DNA from: JANQTF01 sp036835375
GTDB taxonomy: Bacteria; Bacteroidota; Bacteroidia; J057
Reading direction: 5' to 3'
Assembly (NCBI GenBank): GCA_036835375.1
Contig: DAITMB010000088.1
Location: 1 to 21,124 of the forward strand
Length of the DNA: 21,124 nt
The translations under genes were made by a program, and so were the position numbers. The notes beneath the pieces were generated by a model. The model was not told where the DNA came from. It was given only the letters and a program-made list of their open reading frames with translations, and ran no database searches. Each line of letters begins with the position of its first letter. The stretch's first letter is position 1. Shown one piece after another: positions 8,258 to 15,624 of this stretch.

Positions 8258-8863
8258 CTACATGTGAGATTTGAGATTTTTCAGCTCTTGATTGAGCAGC
8301 TCCCTCGCCCGAAAAAGCTGAGCTTTGACGGTTCCAAGTGGGATTTGGAGCTCATTGGCCACTTCCTCATAGGACAGTTCCCGAAAATACCGAAGCTCTA
8401 CCAGCTCACGATACTTTTCAGGTAAACGCTCAATCGCCATGGTGAGGTAGCGTTTGCGCTGCTGCTTGAGCATCGCATCGTTGGGGTCGAGATCGTCATC
8501 GCGCACGTCATAGCGCATGCTAGAGCCATCTTCGCCTTCCACAGGGGCATCAATCGAGACTGTCTGAACGCGTTTTTTACGAATGAAGTCGATACAGTTG
8601 TTGGTGGCAATTCGGAAGAGCCAAGTCGAAAAGGCAAACTTGGAGTCGAATTTTTCGATAGAGTTAAACGCCTTTGCAAAAGCCTCTTGGGTGAGGTCCT
8701 CTGCATCATCGGCGTTTTTCACCATCTTCAGCAACATATAATAGACCGACTTTCGATACTTTTTCAGGAGTGTTTCGAATGCTTTCTCCTCCCCGCGTTT
8801 GGCGGATGCCACCAATTCCCGATCTTCTACCGTATTTTTAGATACTCTGGGTGTTATTTCCAT
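8258..8863 (-). CDS. ECF-type sigma-70 family RNA polymerase sigma factor
   Basis: From the ATG at 8863 it has 201 residues. Region 2 (about 32-98: LLKKYRKSVYYMLLKM, DAEDLTQEAFAKAF, FSTWLFRIATNNCIDFIRKK) binds core polymerase and the -10 element. Region 4 (about 140-192: LPEKYRELVELRYFRELSYEEVA, IPLGTVKAQLFRAR) is the -35-binding helix-turn-helix. An acidic linker lies at about 105-130. The longer open frame to 8947 would add 28 residues lying inside the glycosyltransferase gene and unlike sigma N-termini. The chosen start overlaps the upstream gene's stop by ten bases, implying coupling. No anti-sigma gene is adjacent; the next downstream gene is convergent. It may be a constitutively made sigma of the type broadly conserved in Bacteroidota. 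Confidence 0.92.
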   Translation of the reverse strand: MEITPRVSKNTVEDRELVASAKRGEEKAFETLLKKYRKSVYYMLLKMVKNADDAEDLTQEAFAKAFNSIEKFDSKFAFSTWLFRIATNNCIDFIRKKRVQTVSIDAPVEGEDGSSMRYDVRDDDLDPNDAMLKQQRKRYLTMAIERLPEKYRELVELRYFRELSYEEVANELQIPLGTVKAQLFRARELLNQELKNLKSHM

Positions 8864-9930
8864 GCGGGTTTCCGAATTAGTCCCCAAGGGATCACCATTA
8901 AGTTGTAGAGAAAATAGACCAAATCCAATACCGGATATTCCCACCAAGCTGCGGAGAGAACGTTATCAACCCTTCTCCAAGCCCAAGCTACAGGAAAAAT
9001 CCTAAGCACATATAACGCAAGGACTTGTTCAATAGTTAAGACATTGCTAATGAACCCTCCCAGCGCTACGCCCCACCAACAGCCTTGCAATATGTGAAAA
9101 CTTGCGAGCAGAAGCTGAGAAATCCGCGAGTATTTTACAGATCCGCTCACGTGGCGAGTTTTTTGTCGCCACCATCCTCGCCAGTTGGTCTTTGGCAAGG
9201 ACCAGGTTCTGCTTCCCGGTCTCGTCATGGTGTGCACAGTCACTTTTCCAGCCAAGGAATTTACAAGAAGGTCATCGTCACCTGATAGGGTGCTTGCATG
9301 GTCAGCAAATCCTCCCACCGATTCAAAGTGCGTTTTAAGGTAACCAAGGTTGCGTCCAACACCCATATATGGTTTCCCCCATCCAGCAGCTCCTACATAT
9401 TGAAAAGCGGTGAAGGCTGTCTCGTATCGAATCACGCGTTGAAGCCAACCAGAGCCTGGTTCATGCAATCCAATGCCCAGTACCAATCCCGCTCCAAGCT
9501 CAAAGGCTTCATTCATCGCATCCAGCCAGCCTGATTCTACCCGGCAATCGGCATCTGTAAACACGAGACGAGCAGAAGTGGCCAGTTGAATACCGGAGTG
9601 AATGGCCCACTTTTTCGGAGACCACCCGGGGTGAACCTGATTGATCTCAAAAATTTTCATCATGGGTAGCCGATCAAGCCAAGCACGCGCTATTTCCAGG
9701 CTTTGGTCTTCGCAGCGATCCAGCACGAGGATAATCTCCCAGCTTGGGTAATGAAGGGCTTCCAGAGAAGCCAGCAGGCGCGGTAGGTTGGGAGCCTCAT
9801 TGCGCGCTGCGATGATCACAGACAAAGGCGAGCGGAGAGCAGGCAAATGTTGAGGTTGCCGGCACCAGCCCCACCAGAGCCACCACCACCCCGACATCCA
9901 CAAGATGGTGAGGAAGAGAAGCAACATCAT
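8854..9930 (-). CDS. Membrane glycosyltransferase, family 2
   Basis: About 358 residues. One N-terminal hydrophobic helix (about 2-23, Trp-rich), a GT-A domain and C-terminal membrane helices (about 268-350) place the catalytic domain at the cytoplasmic face. Visible GT2 signatures are SVIIAARNE (about 38-46), VLDRCEDQS, the DxD metal site TDADC (Asp127, Asp129), SGDDDLL (218-223, likely catalytic acid/base) and KTRH (about 258-261, equivalent to QxxRW). Sugar donor and acceptor cannot be told; lipid or polysaccharide synthesis is likely. Start choice: GTG at 9933, ATG at 9930 and ATG at 9927 are consecutive codons. The ATG at 9930 shares one base with the upstream stop (TGATG). Confidence 0.87.
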   Translation of the reverse strand: MMLLLFLTILWMSGWWWLWWGWCRQPQHLPALRSPLSVIIAARNEAPNLPRLLASLEALHYPSWEIILVLDRCEDQSLEIARAWLDRLPMMKIFEINQVHPGWSPKKWAIHSGIQLATSARLVFTDADCRVESGWLDAMNEAFELGAGLVLGIGLHEPGSGWLQRVIRYETAFTAFQYVGAAGWGKPYMGVGRNLGYLKTHFESVGGFADHASTLSGDDDLLVNSLAGKVTVHTMTRPGSRTWSLPKTNWRGWWRQKTRHVSGSVKYSRISQLLLASFHILQGCWWGVALGGFISNVLTIEQVLALYVLRIFPVAWAWRRVDNVLSAAWWEYPVLDLVYFLYNLMVIPWGLIRKPAWK

Positions 9931-10943
9931 CACTTCATTTGATAGACCACCGCGAGCACCGTTTCTCCGACCGCTTGAAGGGTCGCCTTGTCGATCTGGG
10001 TTAAGTCATCTGCGTGGGTGTGCCACGCACCAAAGAATCCTGTGCCGGAGCGAATATCAATGATATCGATCGTGGGAATCTGGGCGTCGCGATTGAGGTA
10101 ATAGTGATCATCGACGATGGGTTCATTTCGTCGGGAGACAAAGAAGCCTCCATGCCCCAGTTGACGAGCGGCATCCCAGACCCGCTGCACGACATCAGGC
10201 GCATATTGCATAGAATATCCTTCTTTGGGAAATTGCGCGTGAAGCGCACCGACCATATCCAGGTTGATTCCAAAGATGGCCCGATATCCTTGGACATGTG
10301 GCTGCTTGGACCAGTACTGGCTTCCCAGCCCATAACTATCTACTGCGCCGGGTGATCCATAATCTTCCGCGTCCCATAGGATGAGATCCACCCCAATATC
10401 GGGAGGAAGCTGCTGTAGCTGTCGTGCGATTTCGAGCAGCACAGCCACGCCACTCGCGCCGTCGTTGGCCGCTGGCACGGGGAGTTTTCTCTTTTCGGGG
10501 TCTGGATCCATGTCGGAAAATGGGCGCGAATCCCAGTGAGCTGAGAGCAGCACCCTGCGAGTGAGCTCGGGCCGGTAGGCGGCGATGATGTTGACCATGC
10601 TCAACTGGTCTCCGTTATAAGCCGTTACGCGTGCGGGCTGCATGGTGACCTTCGCGCCGAAGGCATTGAATTGCTGTTCCAGCCACTTGGCACACTGCAC
10701 ATGCGCCCCGGTGTTGGGAACACGGGGCCCAAAGCTCAGCTGTTTTTCGATGTACACATAGGCCGAATCCGCAGAAAAATCTGGAGACTCCAGCGGTTTT
10801 GCGACTAATTTGTCAGGTGCTTCATTGGCTTTGGTGGTATCGGTTCCTGTAGAATCCCCACAACCCATTATGGCCATCAGGAAGAGCAACACCACGGACA
10901 CCATGATCCGTTGCCTAGCGGTCGTAATACCAGTCAGTACCAT
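9930..10943 (-). CDS. Glutaminyl-peptide cyclotransferase-like M28 family lipoprotein
   Basis: Converts N-terminal Gln of exported proteins to pyroglutamate, if the assignment is right. From the ATG at 10943 it has 337 residues, with a hydrophobic segment ending in a lipobox-like IMGC (Cys28). The fold signatures are AHWDSRPF (His136), ANDGASG (Asp161), WDAEDYG (Glu193, Asp194), NLDMVGA (Asp229), VDDHYYLNR (Asp278, Asp279) and AWHTHADD (His308). The DDH and AWHT motifs match type II glutaminyl cyclases, including the Porphyromonas type, better than M28 aminopeptidases, where SDH is usual. ATGs at 10988 and 10904 are alternative starts; 10943 gives a basic N-region before the hydrophobic core and overlaps cysS by 29 bases. 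A plain M28 aminopeptidase remains possible. Confidence 0.82.
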   Translation of the reverse strand: MVLTGITTARQRIMVSVVLLFLMAIMGCGDSTGTDTTKANEAPDKLVAKPLESPDFSADSAYVYIEKQLSFGPRVPNTGAHVQCAKWLEQQFNAFGAKVTMQPARVTAYNGDQLSMVNIIAAYRPELTRRVLLSAHWDSRPFSDMDPDPEKRKLPVPAANDGASGVAVLLEIARQLQQLPPDIGVDLILWDAEDYGSPGAVDSYGLGSQYWSKQPHVQGYRAIFGINLDMVGALHAQFPKEGYSMQYAPDVVQRVWDAARQLGHGGFFVSRRNEPIVDDHYYLNRDAQIPTIDIIDIRSGTGFFGAWHTHADDLTQIDKATLQAVGETVLAVVYQMK

Positions 10944-12444
10944 TGGGGGTGTCTTCAAGTTTGATGTGATTCGCCTGCAACTGATCACGAATGTAATCAG
11001 CTACCGACCAATTTTTTTCTTCTCTGGCCTTGCCCCTCAGGTGAATGATGACCTTCATCAGGCCGTCCACGGCTTCGCCTTGCTGTTCGTTTTGGGCTTC
11101 TTCGGTGCTTTTGAGTCCAAGCCAATTGCTGTAAATGTCCCGGAAAGCCGATCGAAACGCTTCTAGCGTTTCTGGACGAACCGCAAAAGCTGCCTGCTTG
11201 TCTTTGAACAATTGATTGACCACAGGCAGAGCATCAAACATCCGGGCAATGACGCGCGCCGTGTTGAAGTCATCGTTCATCGCAGCCTGAGCGTCCGATC
11301 GAAACGTCTGGAGGTTGTGCTCCATCTCCTCGTTGATCGACACTGGAAGGCCTTCTGTCTGTATCGCTTCGAGTCGTTTTAGGCCTTCATTCATTCGCTT
11401 AAAAGCCTTTTCAGAGCCTTGCAACGCGACATTGGAAAAGTCTAGGGTGCTCCGGTAGTGTGCTTGTAAAATAAAAAACCGCATCACCATCGGAGAATAG
11501 GCCTGCTCCAAAAGTGGATGATCACCAGAATAGAAGTCTCGCAGGCTGATCGCATTGCCAAGCGACTTGCCCATTTTCTGGCCTTCGTAGGTGATCATGT
11601 TGTTGTGAATCCAGTATCGTGCTTGGTCCAACTCTGCGCTCGGTAGATGGCAATGGCAGGCGTTGGTCTGGGCGATTTCTGCCTCGTGGTGCGGAAACAG
11701 CAGATCCATTCCTCCGCCGTGGATGTCAAATTTCTTTCCGAGGTACTTGGTACTCATGACTGTACACTCGATGTGCCATCCCGGAAACCCCTCGCCCCAG
11801 GGAGAGTTCCAGCGCATGATGTGCGAGGGTGAGGCTTGTTTCCAAAGGGCAAAGTCAGCCGCAAATCGCTTTTCGCCCTGTCCCTCCAGATTTTCACGAG
11901 ACTCGGCAAGCATGTCATCGAGGTTTCGTCCGCTGAGTTTTCCATAGGAAAAGCGTTTCTGGTAGGCCCTCACATCGAAGTACACCGATCCATTAGACAC
12001 ATAGGCAAATCCGTTGTCGAGAATCTGCTGAACCGCCTCTATCTGCTCCAAAATGTGCCCCGTGGCCCTGGGCTCAATACTGGGCCTCAAGACATTCATC
12101 ACCTGGAGGTCGTCAATGTAGTTGTTATAATACATCTGGGCGACTTCCATCGGCTCTAGCTGTTCGAGTCGCGCCTGCTTTTCAATTTTAGAGTCTCCTT
12201 CGTCGGCATCATTGACCAAGTGACCTACATCAGTGATGTTGCGCACATACCGCACCCGGTAATCGAGGGCGGTGAGGTATCGAAAGACGGTGTCGAAGGT
12301 GATGGCTTGCCTGGCATGGCCAAGGTGCGCATTGCCATAGACGGTAGGACCGCACGCATAGAGGCCTACGAACGGAGGTTGCAGGGGAGAGAACGCCTCT
12401 TTTTGGCGAGTCAGAGAGTTGAAAACAACCAGAGAATCCTTCAT
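10915..12444 (-). CDS. cysS: Cysteinyl-tRNA synthetase
   Basis: Charges tRNA-Cys with cysteine in the cytoplasm; essential. At 509 residues it is slightly above the usual 460-500. The class Ia signatures are HLGH (40-43, the HIGH motif) and KMGKS (290-294, the KMSKS motif). The zinc site that selects cysteine is complete: Cys31 (CGPTVYG), Cys227 (HIECTVMS), His252 and Glu256 (PHHEAEIAQ). The C-terminal DALR-like helical region and a short tail ending GTDWYYDR are intact. The start lies 11 bases after the EEP gene, and its 3' end overlaps the glutaminyl cyclase gene, so it sits in the middle of a packed operon rather than under its own obvious promoter. Confidence 0.97.
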   Translation of the reverse strand: MKDSLVVFNSLTRQKEAFSPLQPPFVGLYACGPTVYGNAHLGHARQAITFDTVFRYLTALDYRVRYVRNITDVGHLVNDADEGDSKIEKQARLEQLEPMEVAQMYYNNYIDDLQVMNVLRPSIEPRATGHILEQIEAVQQILDNGFAYVSNGSVYFDVRAYQKRFSYGKLSGRNLDDMLAESRENLEGQGEKRFAADFALWKQASPSHIMRWNSPWGEGFPGWHIECTVMSTKYLGKKFDIHGGGMDLLFPHHEAEIAQTNACHCHLPSAELDQARYWIHNNMITYEGQKMGKSLGNAISLRDFYSGDHPLLEQAYSPMVMRFFILQAHYRSTLDFSNVALQGSEKAFKRMNEGLKRLEAIQTEGLPVSINEEMEHNLQTFRSDAQAAMNDDFNTARVIARMFDALPVVNQLFKDKQAAFAVRPETLEAFRSAFRDIYSNWLGLKSTEEAQNEQQGEAVDGLMKVIIHLRGKAREEKNWSVADYIRDQLQANHIKLEDTPNGTDWYYDR

Positions 12445-12455
12445 TCGGAGCAGCG

Positions 12456-13508
12456 CTAGTTCTTGATTTCGTATTTCACGATCAGGGGAAAATGATCGGA
12501 TACCTTTTCCCGGATGACCTGATGAGATACAGGCCGCAAGTTAGGAGAGGCAAATTGATAATCAATACGAATTCCTAATGCACCAAGTACAGGGAAGGAC
12601 CATCCTCGGCCTTTGCCTGCGACAGAAAAGCTATCCTGATACTTCTCTGAGAGCTGCCTCACCATCCGCGTGTGGGGTGTGGCGTTAAGATCCCCGGCGA
12701 TGATGACAGGGTGTGGATAAGCAGAGAGCTTCGCCAACACAGCGGCAAGTTTTTGCTGCTGCAAGACCAGTGCAAGTCGTGCCCGAGAGAGGATTCCGCC
12801 TACTTTTCCTTGAATGTCGCCCGCTTTTTCATAGATCGCCTGAATGTGAAAGGAACTGAAATGAACGTTGGCAATGCCTACTGGACCCAAGTCTGTGTCG
12901 AGCGTGATGAGAATGCCAGAGTTGATTTCATCCTTGGGTAAGAAAAGCGTGTCAATGGCCAGAATGGGATATTTGGAGAGGAAAGCGGCCCCATGCACAT
13001 GGTGCGGGAGGTGGAGAAAATTTTGATAGGGATAGTCAAGTTCTGCCGCCAAAAAATCCAAGGCCTTCTGTCCTTCGCGGGTATTGAGATTACGGAACTC
13101 CTGCATAGCAATGACATCCGGCTGATGTTTCCGGAGAATTTCAGCCACCTGCATCATGTTCTCCTGATCGAAGTCAAAGGTGCCCACATTGTAGGAAAGC
13201 AAACGAATCGCCATGTTGTCGCTTTCTGTCCGTTCGCCGATTCGAAGGTCTTTCGCTCCCACCCAGCCGCAAAGGAAAAGGCCCAGGGCAGAAATGAGTC
13301 CTAGTTTCCAAGCTCTCACGCGCCAAGTTCTCCACAAAAAAATCAACCAAACTAGCACTAGGAAAGGCAGGAAGGTGGAGAGCAATTGGAGCTCTGGAAG
13401 CCAAGCAATCGGTACCCAAGGCGACAGAAATCCCATGGCCGTCGCGCTGAATAGCAGGAGGACTGGGAATCCGAGTAACCTCTTTCGCCATGTTTTCGGT
13501 TTATTCAT
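12456..13508 (-). CDS. Membrane-anchored endonuclease/exonuclease/phosphatase (EEP) family protein
   Basis: A 350-residue protein. Three hydrophobic helices (about 11-30, 40-60 and 68-84) precede an EEP catalytic domain (about 100-348). The domain has LLSYNVGTF (Asn107), MQEFR (Glu137), NVHF (His216), AGDLNATP (Asp273, Asn275), RIDYQF (Asp316) and SDHFPL (Asp338, His339). All expected metal and catalytic residues are present, so it should be an active phosphodiesterase or phosphatase, acting at the outer face of the membrane if the topology is three-pass. The substrate is unknown; nuclease, lipid or nucleotide phosphatase are all possible. Its start overlaps the stop of the rhomboid-like gene by eight bases. 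Confidence 0.88.
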   Translation of the reverse strand: MNKPKTWRKRLLGFPVLLLFSATAMGFLSPWVPIAWLPELQLLSTFLPFLVLVWLIFLWRTWRVRAWKLGLISALGLFLCGWVGAKDLRIGERTESDNMAIRLLSYNVGTFDFDQENMMQVAEILRKHQPDVIAMQEFRNLNTREGQKALDFLAAELDYPYQNFLHLPHHVHGAAFLSKYPILAIDTLFLPKDEINSGILITLDTDLGPVGIANVHFSSFHIQAIYEKAGDIQGKVGGILSRARLALVLQQQKLAAVLAKLSAYPHPVIIAGDLNATPHTRMVRQLSEKYQDSFSVAGKGRGWSFPVLGALGIRIDYQFASPNLRPVSHQVIREKVSDHFPLIVKYEIKN

Positions 13509-14592
13509 CTTCTCTGCTGGATGCCTTGAAGAGTAGTTCTTTCTCCTCTCGGCTCAGACTTTCATAGCCCTTCGCAGAGATTTTATCCAAAATACCATCA
13601 ATGATTTCTTGAGAAATATCGCTCACGCGGTCGCTTGAACGACTGGAATTTCGAGCGGCAGACTGCCCGTTTGCCCGGGGCTTGGGCGATTCGCCATATT
13701 TAACTTTCATGCGTGGCTGTCCGGCATCAGAATAATAAGACCAAATGGCCTCGGTGATGTCCGTGCCATTTCGCAGAAGCAAGATATGAAAGAATCCCAA
13801 AGCAGATCCCAACAAAATGGCAATGGCAAGCGGGGTGATGAAGAGGGAATACAACAGCTCCAAGACCAGGAGGGCCGCAGCGATCCAGACAATATTGACC
13901 CTGCCGAGCAAAAATAATTGGATCGGGAAGGTGGGGACCAGCGTAGCGCAGGACAGCACCAACACCATGATCAGCGGAATCATTCCGGAGGGAAACCACA
14001 GGTTGAGCGAGCTTTTGGCAGAAGATTGCAACAACTCACTACGTTCTGTGCGCTTGCGATCGGCAGCCGCGCCAGGACCCTTCATTTCGTTTGCCGATGC
14101 TGAATCTGCCACAACTTCATCGGTGGCTCCTTCTGGACTTGCGTCAGTATCATTAGGACTGATCACAGCAACCTCTGTCTTTGCTTGGGTACCAGCCTCA
14201 AAAGGACTCGAAGGCAAAAAATGGCTGATCGACACGGTAAGCAAGCCGATAATGGGAACCATGAGCATCACCAATCGGCGTGTGCGCACATCTCCGAGGA
14301 GCTGTTGATGAATTTGGCCAAAGCTCCACAAGATGAAGCCTGAGAAAAGGAGGTTGAAAAAATCTAATTTCAGCGAAAACAACGGCCAGGTCAGAATCGA
14401 CCAAGGCTGCACGAGCAGGGTATCTAGGCGCGCTGGTAGCACGAGAAAGCTCATCAACGTGGAATAAGCCGCATTGGGAAGCAGCAGCATCAGCACAAGT
14501 TGGGCTATCAAAGCTCCACCCATCAACAGCAAGATCCAGCCCACTGTCTGGTATCGGGAAAGGAAGCGCGCGATCTGTTGACGAAACTCCAT
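13501..14592 (-). CDS. Rhomboid-like membrane protein with C-terminal DUF6576, probably protease-dead
   Basis: A 363-residue multi-pass protein. Rhomboid-fold traits are visible: helix 1 (about 17-38), PWSILTWPLFSLKLDFFNLLFSGFILWSFG-type segment at 63-92, LLGRVNIVWIAAALLVLELL region at 228-247 and LLGSALGFFHILLL at 260-273. The C-terminal cytosolic tail (about 322-360, ISQEIIDGILDKISAKGYESL...) is the DUF6576 motif that marks a Bacteroidota rhomboid paralogue. The loop where active enzymes have GxSG reads WFPSGM (199-204), so a serine may remain, but the catalytic His position reads AIAILLG instead of HxxG. A polar, acidic insert of about 70 residues (127-195) separates two helices. It probably works with, or regulates, the active rhomboid encoded upstream (inference). 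Confidence 0.78.
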   Translation of the reverse strand: MEFRQQIARFLSRYQTVGWILLLMGGALIAQLVLMLLLPNAAYSTLMSFLVLPARLDTLLVQPWSILTWPLFSLKLDFFNLLFSGFILWSFGQIHQQLLGDVRTRRLVMLMVPIIGLLTVSISHFLPSSPFEAGTQAKTEVAVISPNDTDASPEGATDEVVADSASANEMKGPGAAADRKRTERSELLQSSAKSSLNLWFPSGMIPLIMVLVLSCATLVPTFPIQLFLLGRVNIVWIAAALLVLELLYSLFITPLAIAILLGSALGFFHILLLRNGTDITEAIWSYYSDAGQPRMKVKYGESPKPRANGQSAARNSSRSSDRVSDISQEIIDGILDKISAKGYESLSREEKELLFKASSREDE

Positions 14593-14835
14593 ATTCTGTA
14601 AAAAATTCTCTTAGCGGGCTGAGTAGATAATACGAAGTGTGATGTGAGAAAACGTGATAGGAATGAAGACGAGACTAGTTGAATGGAGCATTTGTTTTAG
14701 GGAGAAACATCCAAGGTGAAAAGTTGTGGGAACTCGCGCGTAATGGACGAGAAACCAAAGCGAAGAGCTGCAACCTCATAAACATCTCATCGAACTCTTT
14801 TTTCGAGACGATTTTCTCCCGGTTATTTTCGATCA
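14593..14835. other. 243-base gap between the two rhomboid genes
   Basis: The only gap above 20 bases within the eight-gene minus-strand run. It holds a candidate promoter at 14622-14653 for the downstream genes. No intrinsic terminator with a T tract was seen for the upstream rhomboid. Short plus-strand frames here look random. Confidence 0.5.
14622..14653 (-). promoter_or_regulatory. Candidate internal promoter before the rhomboid-like/EEP/cysS gene set
   Basis: Read on the minus strand: GTTTTCTC, a 16-base spacer, then TATCTACT, ending 29 bases before the ATG at 14592. Position and spacing suit a Bacteroidota housekeeping promoter (-33 TTTG-like, 19 bases, -7 TAnnTTTG-like), though the -7 element matches poorly. 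The same arrangement is seen at 6455-6486 on the plus strand. Confidence 0.33.
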
Positions 14836-15624
14836 TTAACGAACTTTTCGGCTTGAGGGGATAAATTTTTCAATGTAAAAGTAAAGAATTGCTGCGATCA
14901 TTCCTGCCAAGTGTCCGAAGTGAGAGATGGGCCCACCAGCATCAATATTCAGATATTGAAGAACCACGAACACAAGCGAAATGACTCCAAACCCAGCGAC
15001 TAGTTTTCGCGCCTCAATCCCAATCGGGATGAACATGATATTGAGCTTTTCTTTTGGAAAATACATCGCAAATGCTACCATCACCCCAAAAATCGCTCCT
15101 GAAGCCCCAACAACTGGACTCAGACTTGGATCCAGGAGAGCGATCAAAAGTCCACCGATTACTCCGCAAAACAGATAGAATCTCAGGAAGCGTTTGGCTC
15201 CCATCACCACTTCCAAAATAGGTCCGAAACTCGCCAACACGAACATATTCATGAAGATGTGAAAAATGCTGGTGATGGAGTGGGAGAAAAAGTGAGTAAT
15301 GATCTGAAGCGGCTTGAAGCGGTCAGCTTTTAGCGCAGCGAATTCTTGTCGAATTTGTGCTTGCAGCGTCGGCGAGGCATCCACAATGGCTTGGGCATTC
15401 CCACGCTTCAATACGGTCCCATCTTGCAGTGCAATGCCAGTCGGCAGATAATAATGGACGCCATCGACTTGCACGCTGTTTCTTACCAAAGATGGCGCAG
15501 GCTTGTGGAGGACGAAATAATCGTCATACACAAATTTGTATTGCGCTGGCATGAAAAACATGATCACAAAAATGGCCACGTTAAGCAAGACAAGGTGCTT
15601 GACGATCGGGGTGAGCTGTATCAT
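14836..15624 (-). CDS. Rhomboid family intramembrane serine protease
   Basis: From the ATG at 15624 it has 262 residues; a longer frame to 15711 lies inside mutL and is rejected. It cleaves transmembrane substrates within the inner membrane. Catalytic elements are complete: the HxxxN motif FHIFMNM (His122, Asn126), GASG with nucleophile Ser175, and GHLAG with His238. An unusually long first periplasmic loop of roughly 75 residues (about 28-105) sits between helix 1 and the ITHFFSH segment. The start overlaps the mutL stop as ATGA (15621-15624), so translation is coupled. The arrangement mutL, rhomboid, DUF6576 rhomboid, EEP is one I recall from many Bacteroidota. Confidence 0.92.
   Translation of the reverse strand: MIQLTPIVKHLVLLNVAIFVIMFFMPAQYKFVYDDYFVLHKPAPSLVRNSVQVDGVHYYLPTGIALQDGTVLKRGNAQAIVDASPTLQAQIRQEFAALKADRFKPLQIITHFFSHSITSIFHIFMNMFVLASFGPILEVVMGAKRFLRFYLFCGVIGGLLIALLDPSLSPVVGASGAIFGVMVAFAMYFPKEKLNIMFIPIGIEARKLVAGFGVISLVFVVLQYLNIDAGGPISHFGHLAGMIAAILYFYIEKFIPSSRKVR

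Noticed and set aside
8864..8947. N-terminal extension of the sigma factor by 28 residues
   Set aside because: The extension lies within the glycosyltransferase gene and is hydrophobic, unlike sigma N-termini; the ATG at 8863 fits better.
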